A stretch of 64,000 nucleotides of DNA from Anaerosacchariphilus hominis (lineage in GTDB: Bacteria; Bacillota; Clostridia; Lachnospirales; Lachnospiraceae), in contig NZ_JACOOR010000004.1 in assembly GCF_014290175.1 (NCBI RefSeq), forward strand, positions 1 to 64,000. The letters are read 5' to 3'. The notes beneath the pieces are model-generated. The model made no database searches. It had not been told where the DNA came from and saw only the letters and a list, made by a program, of their open reading frames with translations. Positions 44,362 to 52,603 of this stretch are shown piece by piece. The number at the start of each line of letters is the position of its first letter. Within the stretch, counting starts at the first letter, position 1. Both the position numbers and the translations under genes were made by a program.

Positions 44362-45165
44362 ATGTCTGATTTTAGAGTATTTGAATATGAAGTGAATACA
44401 GCGAAGCTTCCGGCCGGGGCGGCCGGACCGGTGTTCGTGATGCTGGCGGATCTGCATAACTTCAGCTACGGGCCCGGGAATGAGCGGCTGGCGGAGGCGG
44501 TTCTGGCACAGAAGCCGGACGCGGTTCTGGTGGCAGGAGACCTGCTGGTGGGGCGCCCCGGGGCGGACTTTACTCCGGCTCTGGAGCTGATGCGCCGTCT
44601 GCGGGAGGCAGAGCTTCCGGTTTATTATGGAAACGGAAACCATGAGTACCGTCTCCGGCTTCACCCGGAGCATTACGGAACCATGTATGAGCGATATACG
44701 GCGAAGCTGAAGGAATACGGTGTGACCCTGCTGGAAAATGAAAGCGTAGACTTTGAGATCCGGGGGCTGAAGATGGAGATCTTCGGATATGAGCTGCCGG
44801 AGCCCTATTATAAGAAGTTCTGCAGGGCCATTTTCCGGAAGGAAGACCTGTACAGGGCCCTGGGAAAGCCGGATGAGGGTCGCTATAATATCCTGCTGTC
44901 ACATAATCCGGTCTACTTTGACTCCTACGCCCTGTGGGGAGCGGATCTGACCCTTTCGGGCCATCTGCACGGAGGCATCATCCGGATACCGGGCATCGGA
45001 GGCGTAATCACGCCCCAGGTGAAGCTGTTTCCCCGATATGATGCGGGCCATTTCCGGAAGTTTGGAAAGGATCTGGTGGTGAGCCGGGGACTGGGAACCC
45101 ACACAGTAAATATCCGGATTTTCAATCCGGCCGAGCTGTCGGTGATCCGCCTGAAGGGAGAGTAA
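44362..45165 (+). CDS. Metallophosphoesterase (YkuE/YaeI-like)
   Basis: A 267-residue calcineurin-type phosphoesterase. Metal ligands are in LADLHN (Asp, His), VAGDLLVG, GNGNHEY and the pair SHNPV and SGHLHGG. No membrane segment is obvious. It ends 2 bases before scpA, so they are probably co-transcribed. Note LADLHN in place of the common SDLH; the ligand Asp and His remain. Substrate unknown. Confidence 0.88.
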   Translation: MSDFRVFEYEVNTAKLPAGAAGPVFVMLADLHNFSYGPGNERLAEAVLAQKPDAVLVAGDLLVGRPGADFTPALELMRRLREAELPVYYGNGNHEYRLRLHPEHYGTMYERYTAKLKEYGVTLLENESVDFEIRGLKMEIFGYELPEPYYKKFCRAIFRKEDLYRALGKPDEGRYNILLSHNPVYFDSYALWGADLTLSGHLHGGIIRIPGIGGVITPQVKLFPRYDAGHFRKFGKDLVVSRGLGTHTVNIRIFNPAELSVIRLKGE

Positions 45166-45167
45166 AG

Positions 45168-45971
45168 ATGGGAATTCCCGTAAAGCTGCCTGCGTTTGAA
45201 GGTCCGCTGGATCTTCTTTTGCATTTGATAGAGAGTAATAAAATCGATATTTACGATATTCCGATCGTAACTATCACCGATCAGTACATGGAGTATATCC
45301 GCGCCATGGAGCGGAAGGATCTGAACGTCATGAGCGAGTTCCTGGTCATGGCGGCCACTTTGCTTGAGATCAAGGCGAAGATGCTGCTCCCGGCCGAGGT
45401 GGACGAGGAAGGTGAGGAGATCGACCCGCGGGCCGATCTGGTGGAACGCCTGCTGGAGTACAAGCTGTATAAATGTATGGCGGCAGAGCTGAAGGAACGT
45501 CAGACCATGGCTGGTCAGAGCCTATACCGGGCAGGAGAGATTCCGCCAGAGGTAGAAGCCTATGAAGCACCGGTGAATCTGGAGGAGCTTCTTGGGGATC
45601 TGACCCTGGGACGGCTGAACGAAGTGTTTCAGGCGGTGCTGCGCCGGTCGGAGGATAAGATCGACCCGGTGCGGAGCAAGTTCGGAGAGATCGAAAAGGA
45701 AGAGGTCAGTCTGGAGGACAAGATGACCTACGTGGAAGAAGAGCTGACCAGAAGCCCCCGGACAAACTTCCGGAAGCTTTTGCAGAATTCAGGCAGACAC
45801 GGGAAAATGCAGGTGATTGTGACCTTCCTGGCCGTGCTGGAGCTGATGAAGGTGGGAAAGCTTACGGTCCATCAGGAGGGAACCTTCGGGGAGATCTACA
45901 TAGAAGCCGGAAACGGAGCCGGGACAGGAGAAGGAAAAGAACACGCACAGTCCCGGGAGCATGAGGAATAA
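45168..45971 (+). CDS. scpA: Segregation and condensation protein A
   Basis: A 267-residue kleisin partner of SMC. The N-terminal helical SMC-neck-binding domain (FEGPLDLLLHLIESNKIDIY) and C-terminal winged helix (KMQVIVTFLAVLELMKVG) are clear. It is followed after 3 bases by scpB, its partner. The tail after about 245 is Gly/Glu-rich and variable. Confidence 0.95.
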   Translation: MGIPVKLPAFEGPLDLLLHLIESNKIDIYDIPIVTITDQYMEYIRAMERKDLNVMSEFLVMAATLLEIKAKMLLPAEVDEEGEEIDPRADLVERLLEYKLYKCMAAELKERQTMAGQSLYRAGEIPPEVEAYEAPVNLEELLGDLTLGRLNEVFQAVLRRSEDKIDPVRSKFGEIEKEEVSLEDKMTYVEEELTRSPRTNFRKLLQNSGRHGKMQVIVTFLAVLELMKVGKLTVHQEGTFGEIYIEAGNGAGTGEGKEHAQSREHEE

Positions 45972-45974
45972 AAA

Positions 45975-46550
45975 GTGGAAGAGAAGAGAACAGAGACGGA
46001 GATCCGCGCTGCAGTGGAGGCCATTCTTTTCGCGGTGGGAGATTCCGTGGAGACAGAAAGAATGGCGGAGGCACTGGAACTGGAGAATCAGGAGATGGAA
46101 GATATCCTGAAGCGCATGGCGCTCCGGTATGAGGAAGAGGAGCGGGGTATCCGGCTGACGGAGCTGGAAGGTGCCTGGCAGCTCTGTACAAAGAGAGAGC
46201 ATTATGAGGAGCTGATTCGTGTGGTGAAGCAACCGAAGAAGCAGATCCTGACGGAAGTACTGCTGGAGACCCTTTCCATCGTGGCCTACAAGCAGCCGGT
46301 GACACGTCTGGAAGTAGAAAAAATCCGCGGGGTCAAAAGCGATCACGCGGTAAATAAGCTGATAGAATACGGCCTCATCGAGGAAGTGGGACGCATGGAC
46401 GCTCCGGGCCGTCCTATTTTATTCGGAACCACCGAGGAGTTCCTGCGCCGCTTCGGCGTCAGCTCTGTGGGAGAGCTGCCCCAGGCCACGCCGGAGCAGC
46501 TGGAGGGTTTTAAAGAAGCAGCGGAGGAAGAGGCTGGAACCACAGTTTAA
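45975..46550 (+). CDS. scpB: Segregation and condensation protein B
   Basis: A 191-residue tandem winged-helix protein that binds ScpA. Motifs VEAILFAVGDSV, ETLSIVAYKQPVTRLEVEKI and GRPILFGTTEEFLRRFGV are characteristic. It starts with GTG 3 bases after scpA stops. The operon ends in a strong terminator. Confidence 0.94.
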   Translation: MEEKRTETEIRAAVEAILFAVGDSVETERMAEALELENQEMEDILKRMALRYEEEERGIRLTELEGAWQLCTKREHYEELIRVVKQPKKQILTEVLLETLSIVAYKQPVTRLEVEKIRGVKSDHAVNKLIEYGLIEEVGRMDAPGRPILFGTTEEFLRRFGVSSVGELPQATPEQLEGFKEAAEEEAGTTV

Positions 46551-46578
46551 GAGAGCAGAAAAAGACAGATTTAAAAGA

Positions 46579-46622
46579 GGTTGGAACAGGAAGATATGCA
46601 TATCCGGTTCCGGCCTTTTTTT
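46579..46622 (+). terminator. Terminator of the scpAB operon
   Basis: GGTTGGAAC pairs with GTTCCGGCC (G-U pairs), with an inner GATATGCATATC palindrome, followed by a run of Ts. Confidence 0.8.
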
Positions 46623-46796
46623 ATGGAATAGGAAATTCCGATAGAATTCCGGATCCTGTATACAGGAAAGGAGGCCGTGGAGGTGATTATTCCTGATAAA
46701 CGGCCGGAAAAACGGGAAAAATGAGGCAAATCTTACAAATAGGAAAAAAATGTCCCTATAAGGTTAGGATAAACTAATAAAAATTTCTTATTGATA

Positions 46797-46825
46797 TTGA
46801 CAATCAAAATTGATTGCGATAAAAT
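46797..46825 (+). promoter_or_regulatory. Promoter of feoAAB with overlapping palindrome
   Basis: TTGACA and TAAAAT separated by 17 bases. The spacer and -35 box carry CAATCAAAATTGATTG (46801-46816), a near-perfect palindrome that would block polymerase if bound. A Fur-type regulator is the likely ligand, inferred from the iron genes. Confidence 0.7.
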
Positions 46826-46835
46826 AGAACCCGAT

Positions 46836-46855
46836 GTTAGTAAATATTAACTAAC
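46836..46855. promoter_or_regulatory. Operator-like palindrome GTTAG-N10-CTAAC at the feo start
   Basis: GTTAGTAAATATTAACTAAC is palindromic at 18 of 20 positions and lies just after the predicted transcription start. Similar GTTAG/CTAAC pairs precede the DUF2325 operon. Confidence 0.6.
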
Positions 46856-46927
46856 TGCGTCCGGGGCAGAAGTGCCAGGCGGGCTCAAAGAGATAAAACG
46901 AACAGAAGAAGAGAGGAGCGATCGATC

Positions 46928-47155
46928 ATGATGCCATTAGCAATGTCAAAGGCCGGCGATGAGCTTATGGTTGCCAGAGTCGGAGGTAATGAAGAAGCCA
47001 AGAAACATCTGGAAGATCTGGGATTTGTAGCAGGCGCTCATATTACTATCATTTCCCAGCTGGGAGATGGCAATATCATCGTGAACGTGAAGGAGTCCAG
47101 ACTTGCGATCACAAGTCAGATGGCTTCTAAAGTGATGGTTGTACCGCAGACCTAA
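46928..47155 (+). CDS. feoA: FeoA-type ferrous iron transport protein (first copy)
   Basis: A 75-residue SH3-like cytosolic protein (LGFVAGAHITIISQLGDGNIIVNV; then RLAITSQMASKVMV). FeoA proteins bind FeoB and tune its activity. It is the first gene of a feoA-feoA-feoB operon behind an iron-type promoter. Start 46928 or the second ATG 46931 cannot be separated. Confidence 0.9.
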   Translation: MMPLAMSKAGDELMVARVGGNEEAKKHLEDLGFVAGAHITIISQLGDGNIIVNVKESRLAITSQMASKVMVVPQT

Positions 47156-47235
47156 GGGTCGGCGTGAAGATAACATGAAAGTAACCGTTCGGTAAGAACA
47201 GATACAACATGATCGCCAGAAGGAGGAGTGGAAAG

Positions 47236-47457
47236 ATGAAAACCTTAAGAGATGTTCCGGTAGGAGCCACATCCAAAGTAGTGAGGATCCATGGAGAGGG
47301 TGCGCTGAAGAGACGCATTATGGACATGGGAATCACAAAGGGTACCGAGCTCTATGTGCGTAAGGTAGCGCCGCTTGGAGATCCCATCGAGGTAACTGTC
47401 CGTGGCTACGAGCTTTCACTGCGTAAAGCAGATGCGGATATCCTGGAGATGGAGTAA
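47236..47457 (+). CDS. feoA: FeoA-type ferrous iron transport protein (second copy)
   Basis: A 73-residue FeoA protein (LRDVPVGATSKVVRIHGEG; MDMGITKGTELYVRKVAP LGDP region). ATG 47236 is set by AGGAGGAG upstream; the longer frame is not supported. It shows little similarity to the first copy beyond the fold. Tandem FeoA genes before FeoB are common in Clostridia. Confidence 0.92.
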   Translation: MKTLRDVPVGATSKVVRIHGEGALKRRIMDMGITKGTELYVRKVAPLGDPIEVTVRGYELSLRKADADILEME

Positions 47458-47530
47458 GTTTTAAGGACGAAGCGTCATTTCAAATCAAATTATGATCCAG
47501 AGGATGAAAGGATCAGGAAAAGGGGAAGAC

Positions 47531-49696
47531 ATGTCAATTAAAATTGCGCTTGCAGGAAATCCGAACTGCGGCAAAACAACATTGTTTAACAATCTGACAG
47601 GCAGCAACCAGTATGTTGGTAACTGGCCTGGCGTAACGGTAGAAAAGAAGGAAGGACGTCTGGTAGGAAATAAGGACGTTATCATCCAGGACCTTCCGGG
47701 TATCTATTCCTTAAGTCCGTATACACTTGAGGAAGTCGTAACCAGAAACTATCTGGTACAGGAAAAGCCGGATGTAATTCTGAATATCATCGACGGTACC
47801 AACATCGAGCGTAACCTGTATCTGACCACACAGCTGGTTGAGGTAGGTCTGCCGATGGTTATCGCCATTAACATGATGGACCTGGTAAGAAAGAACGGCG
47901 ACAAGATCGATATCGCAAAGCTGGAGAAGAAGCTGGGCTGCAAGGTCATTGAGATCAGTGCGCTGAAGGGCGACGCGACCAAGAAGGCAGCGGAGCTGTG
48001 TATCGAAGAAGCGAAGAAGGGTAAGCAGACAGAGCTTCCCCATGTATTTACCGGCAGCGTAGAGCATGCCATCGCCCATATCGAGGAATCTATCCAGGGC
48101 CTGGTAGACGCCACAGAGCTCCGCTGGTATGCCATTAAGGTGTTTGAGCGGGATTCCAAGGCTCTGGAGCTCATTCAGCTTTCCGCTGATCTGAAGAACC
48201 ATCTGGAAGAGCACATCAAAGAGTGCGAAAAGGAGATGGACGACGACGCTGAGAGTATCATTACGAACCAGAGATACCTGTACATCCAGGAATTGGTAAA
48301 AGAGTGCGTTTCCAAAAAGCGCAAAGCCGGTGAGCTTTCCACTTCTGATAAGATTGACAAGATCGTAACCAACCGTATTCTGGCTCTGCCGATTTTCGCG
48401 GTTGTTATGTTCCTTGTTTACTACATTGCAGTATCCACCATCGGTACGGTGGTAACAGACTGGACCAACGATGTTCTGTTTGGCGAGTGGCTGCAGGGCG
48501 GCGCTGAGACTCTGTTGACCAATGCAGGCGCTTCCGACTGGGTTATCTCCCTGGTGGTAGACGGTATCCTGGGCGGCCTGGGAGCTCCCATCGGATTTGT
48601 TCCGCAGATGGCTATCGTATTCCTGTTCCTGTCCATCCTTGAGGACTGCGGTTACATGGCGCGTGTGGCGTTTATCATGGACCGTGTATTCCGTCGTTTC
48701 GGTCTGTCAGGAAAGAGTTTCATTCCGTTCCTGATTTCCTCCGGCTGCGGTGTTCCGGGTATCATGGGCACCAGAACCATCGAGAGCGAGAGCGACCGTC
48801 GTATGACAATGATGACCACAACCATGATTCCCTGTGGCGCGAAGCTGCCGGTTATCGCACTGATTGCAGGCTTCCTGATGGGCGGCGCGTGGTGGATGGC
48901 TCCGGTGATGTACTTCGCTGGTATCATCATGGTAATCGTTTGCTGTATCATTCTGAAGAAGACAAAGATGTTCGCCGGCGACCCGGTTCCCTTTGTCATG
49001 GAGCTTCCGGCATACCATGTTCCCTCTGTTAAGGGCGTACTGCTTCACGTATGGGAGCGTGTATGGGCATTCATCAAGAAGGCCGGTACTATCCTGTTCC
49101 TCTGCTGTGCAGTGATGTGGTTCCTTGGTTCCTTCGGTTTCGTAGATGGAAGCTTCGGACTGGTAGATTCCGCAGATTCTCTGCTGGCTGTGATCGGCGG
49201 CGTACTTGCTCCGCTGTTTGCTCCGCTGGGCTTCGGTACCTGGCAGGCAGTTGCCTCCTCTCTGTCCGGTTTCGTGGCAAAAGAGGGTATCGTTTCTACC
49301 ATGGGTCTGCTGTCCTCTCTGGCTGTTGAGGTGGAGGAGTACGAGGTATCCATGCACGACGCATTTGCTGCATTCTTCCCCAGCGGAATCGCAGCAGTAT
49401 CCTTCCTGCTGTTCAACATGTTCGATTCACCGTGTCTGGCAGCTATCTCCTCCATGGCGAAGGAGATGGGCAACCGTAAGTTCTTCTGGTTCGCTATCCT
49501 GTTCCAGAACCTGATGGCTTACTGCGTAGCACTGGTTGTATATCAGCTGGTAGGTCTGGCCATTGGCGAGGTAGCATTCAACGTATTTACAGTCGTAGCA
49601 CTGGCAGTACTGGCAGTGCTGCTGTACCTGCTGTTCCGTCCGGATCCCAACAAGAAGAAAGTTTCTGAGGGAAAAGCGGCTAAGGCAGGCGCATAA
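47531..49696 (+). CDS. feoB: Ferrous iron transporter FeoB
   Basis: A 721-residue Fe(II) transporter. The N-terminal G domain has G1 GNPNCGKTT, G3 DLPGIYSLSPY and G4 NMMD; a helical GDI-like spacer (190-290) follows, then two Gate domains with SSGCGVPGIMGTRTI and FVAKEGIVSTMG, conserved Cys included. ATG 47531 follows AGGGGAAG. The end is basic (RPDPNKKK). It is the main transporter of the operon. Confidence 0.97.
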   Translation: MSIKIALAGNPNCGKTTLFNNLTGSNQYVGNWPGVTVEKKEGRLVGNKDVIIQDLPGIYSLSPYTLEEVVTRNYLVQEKPDVILNIIDGTNIERNLYLTTQLVEVGLPMVIAINMMDLVRKNGDKIDIAKLEKKLGCKVIEISALKGDATKKAAELCIEEAKKGKQTELPHVFTGSVEHAIAHIEESIQGLVDATELRWYAIKVFERDSKALELIQLSADLKNHLEEHIKECEKEMDDDAESIITNQRYLYIQELVKECVSKKRKAGELSTSDKIDKIVTNRILALPIFAVVMFLVYYIAVSTIGTVVTDWTNDVLFGEWLQGGAETLLTNAGASDWVISLVVDGILGGLGAPIGFVPQMAIVFLFLSILEDCGYMARVAFIMDRVFRRFGLSGKSFIPFLISSGCGVPGIMGTRTIESESDRRMTMMTTTMIPCGAKLPVIALIAGFLMGGAWWMAPVMYFAGIIMVIVCCIILKKTKMFAGDPVPFVMELPAYHVPSVKGVLLHVWERVWAFIKKAGTILFLCCAVMWFLGSFGFVDGSFGLVDSADSLLAVIGGVLAPLFAPLGFGTWQAVASSLSGFVAKEGIVSTMGLLSSLAVEVEEYEVSMHDAFAAFFPSGIAAVSFLLFNMFDSPCLAAISSMAKEMGNRKFFWFAILFQNLMAYCVALVVYQLVGLAIGEVAFNVFTVVALAVLAVLLYLLFRPDPNKKKVSEGKAAKAGA

Positions 49697-49826
49697 ACAG
49701 AGAACCATTACATAAGTAAATCATAAGCCATAAGGTAGCGCTCGTTGTCTGAGACAGCGGGCGTAACCTTTACAAAAAAATATACCCCCATATGGTATTT
49801 CAGAAAAATAGGAAAGAGTGGTTTTT

Positions 49827-50219
49827 ATGAATGTAAATGTCCCTGTAAACAGCACCGATAAGATCGTATTGATTCTGCTGGCGGTTCTGGCCGTGGTGGC
49901 AGTCCGCATCGTCATCAGCTTCTTCAAGCCCGAAAAACCGAAGGCCGATGCGAAGCCTCGGAAGCGATCCGCCAAAACCGCAGGCCTTACCGAGGTTATC
50001 GTCGGGATCGACGGTATGATGTGCGGCATGTGTGAGGCTCATATCAAGGACGCTATCCGGGAACAGTTTCCCCAGGCCAAAGGATTGTCTGCCTCCCATG
50101 TGAAAGCCCAGGCCATTTTCTATCTGCCGGAAGCGATGTCCGCAGACGCCATCACAGAGGCGCTCCATGCCGGGATCGATCCGCTGGGATATACGGTTTC
50201 TGATGTGACTGTGGGATAA
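49827..50219 (+). CDS. Membrane-anchored heavy-metal-associated (HMA) domain protein
   Basis: A 130-residue protein with an N-terminal membrane helix (about 11-31), a basic linker and an HMA-like domain containing GMMCGMCEAHI, the CxxC metal site. The domain spans about 62-130. ATG 49827 lies 8 bases after GGAAAGAG. It follows feoB after 130 bases, separated by a hairpin near 49740-49768. It may deliver or sense metal near FeoB; this is inferred. No efflux ATPase gene is adjacent. Confidence 0.82.
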   Translation: MNVNVPVNSTDKIVLILLAVLAVVAVRIVISFFKPEKPKADAKPRKRSAKTAGLTEVIVGIDGMMCGMCEAHIKDAIREQFPQAKGLSASHVKAQAIFYLPEAMSADAITEALHAGIDPLGYTVSDVTVG

Positions 50220-50399
50220 AACCGCTTGTCATAAGAAGGCGCACCGCCGAGCCTGCCGGATCCGGACAGATGATTTTATCAGAAAGATTTTATAGAGAGA
50301 GACGTTTCTGTAGGTAGTCCCCGAGACTGTTGCCGGAGCGTCTTTTTTGTTTGCTTTCAAAAAAGTGTTGCTTTTATGTTGGATTTATTTATATTTATA

Positions 50400-50427
50400 T
50401 TGACTTATGTTGAAATGATGCTATAAT
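50400..50427 (+). promoter_or_regulatory. Promoter of the SDR-PHP-SorE-like operon
   Basis: TTGACT and TATAAT with a 16-base spacer, 70 bases before the start codon. The preceding 180 bases contain a weak hairpin with T-run (about 50300-50346) that may end the HMA gene transcript. Confidence 0.7.
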
Positions 50428-50496
50428 AAAACCATAAAACACGGATGAATCATCAGAAATATAAGAAAATCACACAGATTAAAGGAGGAATTCAGT

Positions 50497-51369
50497 ATGA
50501 ATCTGGAAGAAGCAAAGGAATATGCCAAGAAAAACATTCATAACCGTCCGCAGACCACAGGCCGTCTGGCAGGAAAGATCGCAGTCGTAACCGGAGGAGC
50601 CCAGGGCTTTGGTCTGGGTATCGCGACAGAGATGTACCATGAGGGAGCAAGCGTGGTCCTGGCAGACCTGAACGTAGATCAGGCGAAGGAAGCGGCAAAG
50701 GCATTTGGAGATCGCGCGGTAGGTCTGAAGGTGGATGTATCTGACCCGGCTTCCATGGAGCAGATGGTATGCGATGCGGTAGAGCATTTCGGCGGCATCG
50801 ATATCTTCGTATCCAATGCAGGCGTTCTGAAGGCAGGCAGCCTGGACGATATGGATCCGGCAGCTTTTGCATTTGTAACCAAAGTAAATTATATCGGATA
50901 TTTCAACGCTGCCAAGTATGCTTCTGCTATTATGAAGGCACAGCATGAGGCAGATCCGGAGCAGTGGTTCGATATTATCCAGATTAATTCCAAGTCCGGT
51001 CTGGTAGGATCCAAGAACAACAGCGCTTACGCAGGCGGCAAGTTCGGCGGCATCGGCCTGACCCAGAGCTTTGCGCTGGAGCTGGTTTCCGCGAATATTA
51101 AAGTAAATTCCATCTGCCCGGGCAACTTCTATGACGGTCCTCTGTGGTCCGATCCGGAAAGAGGACTTTTTGTACAGTATCTGAACGCAGGCAAGGTTCC
51201 GGGAGCGAAGACTGTACAGGATGTAAAGGATTACTACCTTTCCAAGTCCCCGATTCACAGAGGATGCACCCCGAAGGATGTGGCAAAGGCTCTGTTCTAT
51301 GCAGTAGAGCAGCAGTTTGAGACAGGTCAGGCGATTCCGGTGACCGGCGGCCAGACCATGCTGAACTAA
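50497..51369 (+). CDS. SDR oxidoreductase, sorbitol-6-phosphate dehydrogenase-like
   Basis: A 290-residue classical SDR. The NAD(P) motif TGGAQGFGLGIA (about residues 34-45), the acidic VLADLN that favours NAD, VSNAGV and the catalytic Ser/Tyr/Lys (INSKSG; SAYAGGKFG) are present. The Tyr of the triad is in AYAGGK, with Lys 4 residues later. A 25-residue N-terminal extension precedes the fold. Perfect AAAGGAGG ribosome site. It starts a three-gene operon with a SorE-like dehydrogenase, which suggests sugar-alcohol phosphate chemistry. Confidence 0.87.
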   Translation: MNLEEAKEYAKKNIHNRPQTTGRLAGKIAVVTGGAQGFGLGIATEMYHEGASVVLADLNVDQAKEAAKAFGDRAVGLKVDVSDPASMEQMVCDAVEHFGGIDIFVSNAGVLKAGSLDDMDPAAFAFVTKVNYIGYFNAAKYASAIMKAQHEADPEQWFDIIQINSKSGLVGSKNNSAYAGGKFGGIGLTQSFALELVSANIKVNSICPGNFYDGPLWSDPERGLFVQYLNAGKVPGAKTVQDVKDYYLSKSPIHRGCTPKDVAKALFYAVEQQFETGQAIPVTGGQTMLN

Positions 51370-51394
51370 ACAGCGGATTTACTTGGAGGGTTTT

Positions 51395-52573
51395 ATGGAC
51401 AAATTTGTGGAACGGCAGGAGGTCTTAAAGCTTCTGAACGCGCCGACGCCGGAAGAGCGCCTGGCCAATCTGGCCATTCTTCTGGGCAGCGAGAAAGAGA
51501 AGCCGGAAGTAAAGCCTCAGTTTGCCAATAATCACATACATACGATTTATTCCTTTTCTCCCTATTCGCCTACGGCAGCGGTGTACTGCGCCCGGGACGA
51601 AGGACTTCAGACTGCGGGAATCATGGATCACGACAGTATTGCCGGAGCCGAGGAATTCCGGAAAGCAGGTAAGATAGCCGGTATCGGCACCACCTGCGGT
51701 ATGGAATGCAGAGTAGATTTGTCTGCCACGAAGATGGCCGGCAGGAAGCTGAACAATCCGGATCAGGCGGGGATCTGTTATATGGCCATTCACAGTATTC
51801 CGGCAACGGGCTTCCGGCGCCTGGATGAGGTATTCGCTCCCTTACGGGAAAAGAGAAACCTGCGGAACCGGAAGATGGTGGCAAATATCAATGAGCTGAT
51901 GAAGCCCTATGGCATTGCGATTGATTTCGACCGGGACGTGGTGCCCATTTCCCAGTTTACAAAGGGCGGCTCTATTACGGAGCGCCATCTGCTCTGCGCG
52001 TTAAGCCAGAAGATTCTCTGCAAAGCGCCCAAGGGCGGTTGCGCGGATTTCGTAGAGAAGGAGCTTGGCATCACGCTGAATGATACGGCGAGGGTCCGGC
52101 TTTCCGACCCGGAGAATCCGCACCTGATTTATGACCTGCTGGGCGTCATGAAGGCGGAGCTGGTATCAAAGATTTATGTGCCGGCCACCGACGAGTGCAT
52201 GCCTTTTGCGGAGCTGGTGAAGCTGGCCGACGAGGTGGGCGCGATTCTCTGCTATCCCTATCTGGGCGATGTGACGAATTCCGTCACGGGTGATAAGAAG
52301 GCGGCGAAGTTCGAGGACGATTTCCTGGATGAGCTGTTCGAAATGCTGAAAGAAGAGGGGGTACATGGCGTTACCTATATGCCGGCCCGGAATACAGAGG
52401 AGCAGATCGACAGACTTCAGAAACTGTGCCGGGACTACGGCATGACGGAGATCTCCGGCGAGGATGTGAATTCCTCCCGTCAGAGTATGATTTGTAAACA
52501 GCTGGAGGAGCCCCGGTTTAAGCATCTGGTGGACGCCACCTGGAAACTGATTGAACGAGAGAAAGTAGATTAA
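51395..52573 (+). CDS. PHP-domain metal-dependent hydrolase
   Basis: A 392-residue PHP-fold protein. Metal ligands appear in NNHIHTIYSF (HxH), MDHDSI, GMECRVDLS and later Glu/His/Asp positions. The C-terminal half (about 250-390) is TIM-barrel-like (GVTYMPARNTEEQIDRLQ). ATG 51395 is set by GGAGGG. It lies between two polyol-type dehydrogenases, so a sugar-phosphate phosphoesterase role is suggested; this is inference. It is not a DNA polymerase PHP domain because no polymerase part is present. Confidence 0.82.
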   Translation: MDKFVERQEVLKLLNAPTPEERLANLAILLGSEKEKPEVKPQFANNHIHTIYSFSPYSPTAAVYCARDEGLQTAGIMDHDSIAGAEEFRKAGKIAGIGTTCGMECRVDLSATKMAGRKLNNPDQAGICYMAIHSIPATGFRRLDEVFAPLREKRNLRNRKMVANINELMKPYGIAIDFDRDVVPISQFTKGGSITERHLLCALSQKILCKAPKGGCADFVEKELGITLNDTARVRLSDPENPHLIYDLLGVMKAELVSKIYVPATDECMPFAELVKLADEVGAILCYPYLGDVTNSVTGDKKAAKFEDDFLDELFEMLKEEGVHGVTYMPARNTEEQIDRLQKLCRDYGMTEISGEDVNSSRQSMICKQLEEPRFKHLVDATWKLIEREKVD

Positions 52574-52603
52574 CCCCATAGATTTCATAAAAGGAGAAGA
52601 ACT

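Larger units (their letters stand above)
46551..46927 (+). other. Iron-regulated leader region of feoAAB
   Basis: This 377-base stretch holds the scpB terminator, then a promoter (46797-46825), two palindromes (46801-46816 and 46836-46855) and the feoA ribosome site GAGAGGAG. No gene is seen. Bases 46625-46790 show no clear signal apart from a GGAGGTGATTATT stretch without a usable frame. Confidence 0.6.
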
